Assembly (NCBI RefSeq): GCF_003544855.1
Contig: NZ_CP032101.1
Coordinates: 992,001-1,056,000, forward strand
Reading direction: 5' to 3'
Length of the DNA: 64,000 nt
DNA from: Malaciobacter marinus
GTDB taxonomy: Bacteria > Campylobacterota > Campylobacteria > Campylobacterales > Arcobacteraceae
In this document: piece after piece, positions 52,390-60,654 of the stretch
Layout: every line of letters begins with the position of its first letter
Numbering within the stretch: position 1 is the stretch's first letter
Notes under the pieces: generated by a model
The model's input: only the letters and a program-made list of their open reading frames with translations
Database searches by the model: none
What the model was told of the DNA's origin: nothing
Made by a program: the position numbers and the translations under genes

Positions 52390-52782
52390 GTGAAAGTTTG
52401 TGGAATTGAACTTAAAGCTAATAATGCAATATTAAGTGTAGTTGAAAACAATGAGTTTAAAAATCTAAAATTAAAAAAGATTACTTTAGAAGATGATGAG
52501 AAACAAGAGTGTGTAAAAGAGTTCTTTTTAAAGATTGAAGAGTTTTTAAACCAAAATTGTATTGAAAAAATAGTTCTAAAAAAAAGAGCAAAAAAAGGAA
52601 ATTTTGCAGGTGGAGCTGTAACTTTTAAGATGGAGGGAGTTATTCAATTAAATAGTATTTGTAGTACACACTTGGTCTCTGCACAAACATTAAGTGCATT
52701 TGAAAAGAAAAATGAAATTACTTTTCCAAGTGAACTTAAAAAATATCAAGAACAAAGCTATTTGTGCGCATTAAATGCTTAA
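52390..52782 (+). CDS. DUF3010 family protein
   Basis: A 130-residue cytosolic protein resembling DUF3010: CGIELKANNAILSVVE at the N-terminus, IVLKKRAKKGNFAGGAVTFKMEGVIQL in the middle and a C-terminal alpha helix. The fold of such proteins is RNase H/actin-like with a short G-I-E strand, but no function is known. Start is GTG 52390, because the overlapping ATG at 52388 is followed immediately by a stop; GGAG lies five bases upstream. It overlaps the facing gene by four bases. Confidence 0.78.
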   Translation: MKVCGIELKANNAILSVVENNEFKNLKLKKITLEDDEKQECVKEFFLKIEEFLNQNCIEKIVLKKRAKKGNFAGGAVTFKMEGVIQLNSICSTHLVSAQTLSAFEKKNEITFPSELKKYQEQSYLCALNA

Positions 52783-53747
52783 GTAGTATTCTTATTTTTT
52801 ATATGTTCACAAATAGTATATCCATGATTTAATGCAAGGGCAATTGAGCCACCAACATTGCTTCTTGCAATATCACCTGCTAAATAGATACCATCTTGAT
52901 TATTTCTTAGATTTTCATCAACAATTGGGCAATTGTTTTCATCAAGTAATACTGAACATCTTTTTAAAAAGTCTGTAGGACTAGAGCCTCCTAAAGCGTA
53001 AACTATTCTATCAAACAGTTCCGTTTTTCCATTTGAAAAATATACTTCAAATTGTCCATTATTATCTTCAAGTTTTGTTATATCTAAATTTAGTCTTAAC
53101 TCAATAAGTTCTTTTTCTACATAATCAAACAAATAGTGTAAATTTGTAGGGTTTACTTTTGAAAAACTCTCTTTTCTATAAGCTAAAGTAACACTGTTTT
53201 GTTTTGCCATATAATATGCAAACTCAACAGCACTATCTCCACCTCCTACAATTAAAAGTTTTTCATCTTGTGTACATTGACTAATATTGAAATTTGCTTT
53301 TTGTTTTAGTGTTGGTGGAATTTTATATGTTGGTTTATTTGGTTTTCCCATTGTTCCTATGCTTATAACAATACTCTTTGCATAGTAAGATTTTTCTTTT
53401 ACTGTAGTGATTTTAAAAATACTTTTGTCTTTCTTTTCTACACTATAAACTTCTTCATTAAAGTAAGCCTCTATATCCTTGTTTTTAACTAATGTATCAA
53501 ATAGGTCCAATGTACTCTCTTTTGTTCCATCAGTAAAATGAATATTTCCTCTTAATTCTACTTTAATGCCTTTCCAGTCTTTATCAACTCTTTTATTATC
53601 TTTAAAATATTTTCTTATAGTATCTGAATGATTTTGACTTTTTTCAAAAACAACTACATCTTTAAAACCTAATAAAACAGCTTCAACACTACTTGCTATT
53701 CCACCAGGACCTGCACCAATTATTGCAATATCATACATTTTATCCAT
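52779..53747 (-). CDS. FAD/NAD(P)-dependent oxidoreductase, YpdA/TrxB-like without CxxC
   Basis: A 322-residue flavoprotein. FAD loop DIAIIGAGPGGIASS (residues 6-20), NAD(P) loop LLIVGGGDSAVEFAYYMA (about 165-182) and the C-terminal FAD motif GIYLAGDIARSNVGGSIALALNHG (in parts, about 285-308) are all present. The CxxC redox pair of thioredoxin reductase is absent, which places it with YpdA-like or ferredoxin-NADP reductase-like proteins. Its electron acceptor is unknown. The stop overlaps the DUF3010 stop by four bases. Confidence 0.82.
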   Translation of the reverse strand: MDKMYDIAIIGAGPGGIASSVEAVLLGFKDVVVFEKSQNHSDTIRKYFKDNKRVDKDWKGIKVELRGNIHFTDGTKESTLDLFDTLVKNKDIEAYFNEEVYSVEKKDKSIFKITTVKEKSYYAKSIVISIGTMGKPNKPTYKIPPTLKQKANFNISQCTQDEKLLIVGGGDSAVEFAYYMAKQNSVTLAYRKESFSKVNPTNLHYLFDYVEKELIELRLNLDITKLEDNNGQFEVYFSNGKTELFDRIVYALGGSSPTDFLKRCSVLLDENNCPIVDENLRNNQDGIYLAGDIARSNVGGSIALALNHGYTICEHIKNKNTT

Positions 53748-53890
53748 GTTTTAGCCTTATCATTTTTGAAAGTTTAAATGCTTATTTAGATAATTATATC
53801 ATTAATATATAAAATTACTATTTATTAATTATCTATTTTTAAACTGTTTATTTTATATATATAATATAAAATAAATCATGTATATTTTTT

Positions 53891-53898
53891 GGTACAAT
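53891..53898 (+). promoter_or_regulatory. -10 element of the cation/proton antiporter gene
   Basis: GGTACAAT preceded by six T, fitting gnTAnAAT. The element lies downstream of an in-frame ATG at 53878 and so supports the later start at 53920. Confidence 0.5.
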
Positions 53899-53919
53899 AA
53901 AAGCTTTAAGGGAAAACAA

Positions 53920-55512
53920 ATGCAAACTATTTTATTTACACTATTTTTAAGTATAGCACTATCAACAGTATTTAATATAATTTTAAAGAAAATTGGTATT
54001 TCACATATTATTGGATATATTTTAACCGGTACTGTTATTAGTTATATTTTTAATTTTAATAGTATTGATATTCGTTCATTGGAGTTAATAGCAGAGTTTG
54101 GTATTGTATTTTTAATGTTTACTATTGGTTTAGAAATGAGTATAGAAAGAATCAAAAAAATGAAAGAGATTCTTTTACTAAACGGCTTTTTACAAGTTAG
54201 TTTAAGTGCTATTGTTATTTTTTTATTTTCTCATTTTATTTTTAAAATACAAATTGTTCCCTCTGTTATTATATCACTTGCTTTTTCTTTATCTTCTACT
54301 GCTATTGTATTAAGTTATTTAAAGCATTCAAAAGATATTTATACGCCATACGGAGAAAAGTCAACTGCAATTTTGATTTTTCAAGATTTAGCAGTAATTC
54401 CTATACTTTTACTAATTTCATTTTTAGCAAATGATTCTTTAAGTGTTTCTGAAATCATTTTAAATACACTTTTCTCTGCTTTTGTTGTGATATTATTTCT
54501 ATTTACAATAGGAAAAAAGATAATGAATTGGCTTTTAAGATTCTCTTCAAATACACAATTAGAAGAGTTATTCTTAGGATCAGTTTTTTCAATAGTAATG
54601 GGAGCATCAATCTTAGCTCATGAGATGGGTTTTACTTACTCTTTAGGTGCTTTTATTGCAGGTATGATAATAGCTGAAACAAAATATAGAATTAAAGTAG
54701 AATCTGATATTGCTTCTTATAAAGACTTTTTGCTTGGTGCATTTTTCTTTAGTGTGGGAACAAAAATAGATGTTTTTTATTTTTTTAATAATATACATTA
54801 TATATTTTTAATTTTTATATCAATTGTTTTAGTAAAAGCTTTTGTAATTTATCTTATTATTAGAAGAAAATCAGCTAAAAGTACTGCTATTAAGTCTGCT
54901 TTATCATTGTGTCAAGTAGGGGAGTTTTCTTTTGCAATATTTGCACTTGCTTCAAATGATGGACTACTTTCAAGTGACTTGTCAAATTTCTTGATATTAG
55001 TTACAGTATTATCTATGATTTTAACACCTTTTATAATAAGCAATATTTACAAAATTGCTTCATATTTTGAAGTAGAGTTTTATGAATCAGATAAAATCAC
55101 ACCTATTAAGGCAAAAAACCATGTAATTGTTTGTGGCTTTTCAACTCTTGGAAGAATAATATCAAGAACTTTAAAAGAAAATAATGAAGATTTTGTTATT
55201 ATATCAGATGATTTAAGACATGTGTTACTTGCAAGAAAATTAGGTTATATGGCATATTTTGGTCACTTAGATAAAAAACCTGTATTAGAATCTCTTAAAG
55301 TGGAAGACTCTTCAAGTATTATAATAACTTTATCAAATACAAAAAGAAAAAGACTTATTTGTGAGGCAATTCTAAACTTTTATAAAGATGCAAATATAAC
55401 TCTAAAAATAGATACAACTCAAGAGAAAAAAGATTTGAAAGATTTGAATATAAAGAATTTTGTTCATGCCCATAAAGAGGTTGCAAGACTTTTAATTAAT
55501 AGATCTCTTTAA
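53920..55512 (+). CDS. KefB/KefC-like cation:proton antiporter with TrkA-N domain
   Basis: A 530-residue CPA2-family membrane protein with about 12 helices. IGYILTGTVISYIF (about residue 29), EFGIVFLMFTIGLEMS (about 56-71) and FQDLAVIPILLLIS (about 155-168, with the ion-site Asp) are family marks. The C-terminal cytosolic part (from about 395) is an RCK/TrkA-N Rossmann fold, HVIVCGFSTLGRIISR, that gates transport in response to nucleotide or redox ligand. It probably exchanges K+ for H+. ATG 53920 has AAGGGA upstream, and the promoter element at 53891 excludes the earlier ATG. Confidence 0.9.
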   Translation: MQTILFTLFLSIALSTVFNIILKKIGISHIIGYILTGTVISYIFNFNSIDIRSLELIAEFGIVFLMFTIGLEMSIERIKKMKEILLLNGFLQVSLSAIVIFLFSHFIFKIQIVPSVIISLAFSLSSTAIVLSYLKHSKDIYTPYGEKSTAILIFQDLAVIPILLLISFLANDSLSVSEIILNTLFSAFVVILFLFTIGKKIMNWLLRFSSNTQLEELFLGSVFSIVMGASILAHEMGFTYSLGAFIAGMIIAETKYRIKVESDIASYKDFLLGAFFFSVGTKIDVFYFFNNIHYIFLIFISIVLVKAFVIYLIIRRKSAKSTAIKSALSLCQVGEFSFAIFALASNDGLLSSDLSNFLILVTVLSMILTPFIISNIYKIASYFEVEFYESDKITPIKAKNHVIVCGFSTLGRIISRTLKENNEDFVIISDDLRHVLLARKLGYMAYFGHLDKKPVLESLKVEDSSSIIITLSNTKRKRLICEAILNFYKDANITLKIDTTQEKKDLKDLNIKNFVHAHKEVARLLINRSL

Positions 55513-55578
55513 ATTTATAACATATTTATGTAAAAAATGTATAATCACAAAAATGTCACATTATAAGGTTTATAATAG

Positions 55579-57423
55579 ATGAGAAAAAAATTTACTTTTC
55601 AATTTTTATTAATAGGTATAATTTTAGCAGTTATAGTTACAACACTAAGTCTTTATAACTTAAGAAATACTAACTTAAAATCTTCTATTCAACATGCACA
55701 AATTATAGCAAAAGTTGTAAAAAGTGGTCTTACTTCTCATATGATAAATGGTAATATGAATCAAGTTGATACTTTTATTAATTCTGTTGCTGGAATGAAA
55801 AATATAGAAGAACTTTGGTTAATAAGAAGTGAACTAGTAAAAAAGCAATTTGGAAAAGAAGAACTTAGAAATCCAAAAGATGCCATAGATAAAGAGGCTA
55901 TAAAAACAGGTCAACTTAAATATCAAATAAATGAAACTTTCACTAAAACAAGTATAAGAGTTACGGTTCCATATATTTCAACTATTGAAAATGGAATTGA
56001 CTGTAATAAGTGCCACAATGTACAATATGGTGAAACATTAGGTGCTGTTTCACTGAAAATGGATATAAGTGATATAAAGCAAATTGGTCTTGAAATTACA
56101 TACTTAATACCTTTTCTTATACTACTTACAATCTTTTTAATAATAATACTTGCAAGAAAAAATAGTGAACACTATATTTTAGTATTAGATAAGCTTGCAA
56201 AAAGTATAAAATTAGCAATTGCTGGAAGATTTAAAGAGATACCTCATGAATCTTCAAAAACTAATGAAGTTGATGCTTTAATTGATGATTATAATAAATT
56301 AATGTCAACATTTAGAGATACATCTTTGGATATTGAAAAAAGACTTCAAAAGTTTATTGGTCAAAAAGCTAACTCTTCACATATTAATCCACTTGAGAAA
56401 TCAAAAGATATTATTAAAAACCTTTCAAATTTATATCAGTTTAAAAAAGAGATAGAGCTTGATAATAGTAAAAGTGAAATATATGACAGACTTGCTCAAG
56501 TATTTAAAAATCAATTTTCTATTAAAAACTTTGCTTTTTTTGAAATCGATTATACAAAAGAAAAAATGAGCATTATTAAAATAGTTGGAAATGCTTTATA
56601 TTGTAAAGACAATATAACTGAAGATCCAGAACTATGTAGATGTGCTAGAACAAAAAATGATGTTGTTTCTGTTGATTATCATGCAAGCTGTCCTTATTTT
56701 AAAAAAGATGATAAATTTCATTATTGTTTAAATGTTGAAATAAGTCAAAATAGATATCTAATCATAAATTTTGTTTGTGATACAAAAATTCAATTAGAAG
56801 AATTAAAAGATAAAATCTCTTTTGTCAAAAGTTATATAAATGAAGCTACTCCTTCAATAGAAGTTAAAATTCTAATGAATGCTTTACAAGAATCAGCTTT
56901 TGAAGATGGATTAACTGGACTTTATAATAGAAGATTTTTAGATGAACATAGTAAAAAACTTATTCCTCAAACAAAAAGAGAAAATTTAAATATAGGTGTA
57001 CTTTTACTTGATATGGATCACTTTAAAGCTGTAAATGATGAGTATGGACATGATATTGGAGATAAAGTATTAAAAGAGTTAGCTAGAATACTAAATGAAA
57101 CAGTAAGAGAATCTGATTTGATTATTAGATATGGTGGTGAAGAGTTTATTGTACTTTTAGTTGGTGTAAATAGTGAAGAAGATGCTTTAAATGTTGCAAA
57201 AAAAATAGCTAAAAAAGTAAGAGAAAATGAGATTGATGTTTATGCTGGTAATAAACTCAAAAAAACAGTTAGTATTGGTCTTTCTATGTTCCCTCAAGAT
57301 TCAAACTCGCTTGAAGGAGTAATTAAAAATGCTGATATTGCACTTTATGAAGCAAAAAATAGTGGTAGAGATAAAGTGGTAAAATTTCATGAAAGTCAAA
57401 TTACAAGTGTAGATTTATTTTAG
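55579..57423 (+). CDS. Haem c-containing membrane diguanylate cyclase
   Basis: A 614-residue c-di-GMP synthase. Membrane helix 8-27; periplasmic domain 28-172 with a CxxCH cytochrome c motif (Cys142, Cys145, His146) near its end; membrane helix about 173-193; HAMP-like segment; a cytosolic domain with a cysteine cluster (Cys342, 353, 355, 371, 383); and GGDEF with intact GGEEF (about 518-522) preceded by an RESD inhibitory site. Covalent haem suggests sensing of redox state, O2 or NO in the periplasm, and the cytosolic cysteines may hold a second metal centre. No EAL domain. A terminator follows at 57437. Confidence 0.9.
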   Translation: MRKKFTFQFLLIGIILAVIVTTLSLYNLRNTNLKSSIQHAQIIAKVVKSGLTSHMINGNMNQVDTFINSVAGMKNIEELWLIRSELVKKQFGKEELRNPKDAIDKEAIKTGQLKYQINETFTKTSIRVTVPYISTIENGIDCNKCHNVQYGETLGAVSLKMDISDIKQIGLEITYLIPFLILLTIFLIIILARKNSEHYILVLDKLAKSIKLAIAGRFKEIPHESSKTNEVDALIDDYNKLMSTFRDTSLDIEKRLQKFIGQKANSSHINPLEKSKDIIKNLSNLYQFKKEIELDNSKSEIYDRLAQVFKNQFSIKNFAFFEIDYTKEKMSIIKIVGNALYCKDNITEDPELCRCARTKNDVVSVDYHASCPYFKKDDKFHYCLNVEISQNRYLIINFVCDTKIQLEELKDKISFVKSYINEATPSIEVKILMNALQESAFEDGLTGLYNRRFLDEHSKKLIPQTKRENLNIGVLLLDMDHFKAVNDEYGHDIGDKVLKELARILNETVRESDLIIRYGGEEFIVLLVGVNSEEDALNVAKKIAKKVRENEIDVYAGNKLKKTVSIGLSMFPQDSNSLEGVIKNADIALYEAKNSGRDKVVKFHESQITSVDLF

Positions 57424-57436
57424 GTTTATCATAAGC

Positions 57437-57466
57437 TTGTAAGTTTACAGTTTTGTAAACTTACAA
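57437..57466. terminator. Terminator after the haem diguanylate cyclase
   Basis: TTGTAAGTTTAC and GTAAACTTACAA form a perfect 12-bp stem with a 6-base loop, followed by ACTTTT. It lies between convergent genes. Confidence 0.75.
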
Positions 57467-57477
57467 ACTTTTAGACT

Positions 57478-58041
57478 CTATTTTAATAATTCATTAAATT
57501 TAGCTAACCATTGTGGATGAGCAGGCCAAGCAGCAGCTGTTACTAAGTTTGCATCTACAATTGCTTCTTCAAAACCTATATCTTTCCATGTTCCGCCATT
57601 TAAGTTTACATCTGGTGCGCAAGCTGGATAGCAAGAACAAGTTCTTCCCTCAACTATATTTGCAGCAGCTAAGACTTGAATACCATGGCAAATTGATGCA
57701 ATTGGTTTGTTTTTTGAATTGAAATTTTTTACTATTTCTAAAACTCTTTGATTTAGTCTAATATACTCAGGAGCTCTTCCACCTGGAACTACTAAAGCAT
57801 CATAATCATTTTCATCTATTTCATCAAATGTTGCATTTAGTGTAAAGTTATGACCTGGTTTTTCAGTATAAGTTTGATCTCCCTCAAAATCATGAATTGC
57901 AGTTTTAATTTGTTCGCCTGCTTTTTTATCTGGACAAATAACATCAACTTTATGCCCTAACATAAGTAAACATTGAAATGGTACCATTAACTCATAATCT
58001 TCAACAAAATCACCTGCTAAAACTAAAATTTTCTTTGACAT
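57478..58041 (-). CDS. DJ-1/PfpI family protein
   Basis: A 187-residue cytosolic protein. The nucleophile elbow is IASICHGIQ with Cys118, the acidic partner is Glu17 in DFVEDYE, and the substrate-side segment is [13 protein letters not shown] (about 85-97). Members include deglycase-, glyoxalase- and peptidase-like enzymes that protect against reactive carbonyls; the exact reaction is not set by sequence. An extra cysteine-rich segment, TCSCYPAC (134-141), is noteworthy. AAAGGAG precedes the ATG. The gene is 11 bases downstream of the small gene at 58053, likely one operon. Confidence 0.88.
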   Translation of the reverse strand: MSKKILVLAGDFVEDYELMVPFQCLLMLGHKVDVICPDKKAGEQIKTAIHDFEGDQTYTEKPGHNFTLNATFDEIDENDYDALVVPGGRAPEYIRLNQRVLEIVKNFNSKNKPIASICHGIQVLAAANIVEGRTCSCYPACAPDVNLNGGTWKDIGFEEAIVDANLVTAAAWPAHPQWLAKFNELLK

Positions 58042-58052
58042 AATTCTCTCCT

Positions 58053-58274
58053 TTATTTTATGATTCTTGCTTCTTTAATAAACTTATCCATACCCATGCT
58101 ATCATGTATAATGAAAACAATTTCATTATCACTAATAACTGCTTTACCCTTACCAAGTTCTACACGACTTTCTGCGTTATAATAGTCTCTTTCTTGATAT
58201 TGAATAGTATAGATTTCATCCTCTTTAATATTCATATTTTTTAACTCAGTTTGAGTATGTGGTATAAACTCCAT
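58053..58274 (-). CDS. Small hypothetical protein co-transcribed with the DJ-1 gene
   Basis: A 73-residue soluble protein, [10 protein letters not shown] at the start, with predicted beta strands ([31 protein letters not shown]). No family recognised. I start at 58274 because AAGGAG lies seven bases upstream; a frame extension to 58301 lacks a site. It precedes the DJ-1/PfpI gene by 11 bases and probably shares its promoter. Confidence 0.6.
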   Translation of the reverse strand: MEFIPHTQTELKNMNIKEDEIYTIQYQERDYYNAESRVELGKGKAVISDNEIVFIIHDSMGMDKFIKEARIIK

Positions 58275-58308
58275 AATTCTCCTTTTTCCATACATATACA
58301 AATTATGG

Positions 58309-58316
58309 TAAAATAA
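58309..58316 (+). promoter_or_regulatory. -10 element of the YitT-family gene
   Basis: GGTAAAAT fits gnTAnAAT, 50 bases before the ATG. Confidence 0.4.
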
Positions 58317-58365
58317 TGATTATAATCTACTTATAAAAGAGTAAAAACTTATTATTAGGAGAAGT

Positions 58366-59211
58366 ATGAATAGATTTTGTATAAAAGATGAAATTAAAAA
58401 TTATGTATTTATTTTATTGGGTTCTATAACTTTATCTTTAGGTATAGTTTGGTTTTTTATTCCAAATGGAATTATTACAGGTGGAACGGCTGGATTAGCT
58501 CTTCTTTTGCATTATATTAGCTCATATAGTGTTGGTTTTTGGATGGTTGCTGTAAATCTTCCTTTATTACTTTTAGGCATAAAGTACTTAGGGAAATCTT
58601 TTGCAATTAGAACAGTAATCACAATCATACTTATTTCAACTTTTGTTGATGTCTCTTTTGAAATTTTACATATAAAAGCACTAGTTGAAGATGTAATACT
58701 TGCTTCAATTTTTGGTGGAGTTTTAATTGGAATAGGTCTTGCTTTTGTAATTAAAGGAAACTCTTCAGCTGGAGGTTCTACAATTATTGCAAGAGTTATC
58801 TCTTCTAAAAGTGAAATAAAGCCAGGTCAAATTATTTTTATTATTGACTTTTTCATTATTTTGTCTTCTTTATTTATATTTGATGAAACGGCAAAGGTTT
58901 TATGGAGTATTATAAGTATTTATATTACAGCAATTGCTGTGGATAAAATATTAACAGGTAATTTAAATAAAAAAGTTGTTCATTTAGTAACTAATGAAGT
59001 TGAACAAATGAGCAGTTTAATAAAAGAACATATAGGTCCTTATGGAACAGTAATTAATGGTACAGGGCTTTATAATGAAAATAAAAAAATGATTTTAATA
59101 GTAATAGAAGTAACAAAACTACAATTATTACGAGATTTGGTTAAAAAAAATGACCCTGAAGCATTTTTAATAATCAGTGAAGCAAATGAGATGCTAGGAA
59201 GAGGGCACTAA
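58366..59211 (+). CDS. YitT-family membrane protein with DUF2179
   Basis: A 281-residue protein with about five N-terminal helices (WFFIPNGIITGGTAGLALLLH at about 27-47 and GVLIGIGLAFVIKGNSSAGGSTIIAR at about 123-148 are family marks) and a C-terminal cytosolic DUF2179 domain (from about 205, with YGTVINGTGLYNENKKMILIV). Transport substrate is unknown for the family. AGGAGA lies seven bases before the ATG. The gene ends in a hairpin shared with the facing EEP-family gene. Confidence 0.88.
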   Translation: MNRFCIKDEIKNYVFILLGSITLSLGIVWFFIPNGIITGGTAGLALLLHYISSYSVGFWMVAVNLPLLLLGIKYLGKSFAIRTVITIILISTFVDVSFEILHIKALVEDVILASIFGGVLIGIGLAFVIKGNSSAGGSTIIARVISSKSEIKPGQIIFIIDFFIILSSLFIFDETAKVLWSIISIYITAIAVDKILTGNLNKKVVHLVTNEVEQMSSLIKEHIGPYGTVINGTGLYNENKKMILIVIEVTKLQLLRDLVKKNDPEAFLIISEANEMLGRGH

Positions 59212-59236
59212 CCTTAAAGTTTAAAGCTTTAAGGTT
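59210..59236. terminator. Hairpin between YitT and EEP-family genes
   Basis: AACCTTAAAG and CTTTAAGGTT form a perfect 10-bp stem with a 7-base loop. It overlaps the stop codons of both convergent genes. Confidence 0.7.
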
Positions 59237-60195
59237 GCTACTACTTGAGCATGGTCTGATTGTAAAAGTGAGCCATCTTTATTTTTTAATAAGTGATTAT
59301 TAAAAAGCATATATTCTAAAACATCAATATTTTTTGAAACAAATATATAATCAAGTATATTTCCAACAGCTTTATAATAAGATGTAGCTTCTTTGATTTT
59401 TGTTTTTTTCAAAGCTTTTCCATATGAGTCATATAAAAAGTACTCTTTCTTATTTTTAATATCATAATCTTTAGAAAATAAATCAATATCTAAAAGAGCT
59501 TTATTTGTAAGTATATCAATAACTAAAGAGTTTTGCCTATCATTTAAATCACCTAATGCAACTACTTTTTTTTGATGTTTTAAACTATTTGAAATATCAA
59601 GTGCAAGATGATAAGCTTCTGCTAATCTTTGCTTTAATGATGTTGCATTAAGATTATTCATAGCATATATTGATTTTTTTACTTTTAAATTTATTGTATC
59701 ATCTTCATTGAACTTATATTCATACTCATTTAATCTATTAGATTTTAAATGAAATACATATATTAATACATCAGTATTATTTATACAAATATTTGCTTTT
59801 ATTGGCAATCTTGAAAAATAAAAAGGCTGTTTTATATTAAGTTTTTCTAAAACTTCTTCTTTTACTTCAATAGTACTAAGTTTATTTATTTCATATTTTG
59901 ATGCAAGAGCAACTGTTGTTGAGATAAAAACTTTATCATTTTTTTTATCAGTTTTTGCAGTATCAACTACTTTAAAGTATTTAAAACCTAATTGCTTTGT
60001 TAACTCTTCTAAAGCTTCATATGAAAAAACTTCTTGAAAAGCTACAATATCACAATTCATTTGTTTTAACTGCTTTTTTATAAAACTATTTTTTTCTTCC
60101 CACTGTTTTATTTCAAATTTGTCTTTTTTTACATACCAAGAATAGGGTGGTTTTGCATATTGAAAAAGATTAAATGTTCCTACTTTTATATTCAT
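59221..60195 (-). CDS. Endonuclease/exonuclease/phosphatase (EEP) family protein
   Basis: A 324-residue metal-dependent hydrolase. It begins GTFNLFQYAKP (metal-site Asn8), followed by DIVAFQEVF with the catalytic Glu (about 49-57), VFHLKSNR (about 147-154), ALGDLNDRQNS (catalytic Asp-Leu-Asn, about 216-226) and the terminal SDHAQV (about 313-318). No signal peptide, so it acts in the cytosol. The substrate could be DNA, a phosphodiester or an inositol-phosphate-like molecule. It stands alone with no strong ribosome site visible. Confidence 0.87.
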   Translation of the reverse strand: MNIKVGTFNLFQYAKPPYSWYVKKDKFEIKQWEEKNSFIKKQLKQMNCDIVAFQEVFSYEALEELTKQLGFKYFKVVDTAKTDKKNDKVFISTTVALASKYEINKLSTIEVKEEVLEKLNIKQPFYFSRLPIKANICINNTDVLIYVFHLKSNRLNEYEYKFNEDDTINLKVKKSIYAMNNLNATSLKQRLAEAYHLALDISNSLKHQKKVVALGDLNDRQNSLVIDILTNKALLDIDLFSKDYDIKNKKEYFLYDSYGKALKKTKIKEATSYYKAVGNILDYIFVSKNIDVLEYMLFNNHLLKNKDGSLLQSDHAQVVATLKL

Positions 60196-60266
60196 ACTGA
60201 AATTTTACTATATTAACTTTAAACTAAAAAATCTTAGTTATACTTCTTTATTAAAAAAGGAAAAAA

Positions 60267-60638
60267 ATGGATATTTTGACTTTAGATTATGTAGATGTTT
60301 TTGATGAGAACAAAAGTAAAAAACTTTCATTTTCAAAAGAGTTATTAGATGAAAATATAAATGAAAGTTCACTTTTTGTTTTAAGAGTTGATGGAAAATC
60401 AATGCAACCTGTAATTAATCATAAAGCTTTAGTTGTTGCTGATTTATCTCAAAAAGATATAAAAAATGAAAAAATATATATTGTCTATTACAATAATAAA
60501 ATGTGGATAAAAAAAGCACTTATAAAAGAAAACAAAACAGCTTTTGTATCAATAAATAAAGATTATAGCCATTTAGTATATGATTTTGAAGATGTACATG
60601 TAGTAGCAAAAGTTTTATTGACTTTTACTAAACTTTGA
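60267..60638 (+). CDS. Stand-alone S24 (LexA/UmuD-like) peptidase-domain protein
   Basis: A 123-residue protein consisting of an S24/S26-type serine protease fold alone. The nucleophile Ser45 is in VDGKSMQPVI, and the general-base Lys is in MWIKKAL (Lys82 or Lys83). There is no helix-turn-helix, so it is not LexA or a phage repressor; UmuD is the closest known architecture, but no umuC is adjacent. The N-terminus lacks the Ala-Gly or Cys-Gly self-cleavage site I would expect in UmuD. AAAGGAAA precedes the ATG. Confidence 0.78.
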   Translation: MDILTLDYVDVFDENKSKKLSFSKELLDENINESSLFVLRVDGKSMQPVINHKALVVADLSQKDIKNEKIYIVYYNNKMWIKKALIKENKTAFVSINKDYSHLVYDFEDVHVVAKVLLTFTKL

Positions 60639-60654
60639 TTTTTTTATATTAAAA

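Noticed and set aside
53878-53919. Earlier ATG start for the antiporter
   Set aside because: A -10 element (53891-53898) lies downstream of it, while ATG 53920 has AAGGGA at good spacing.
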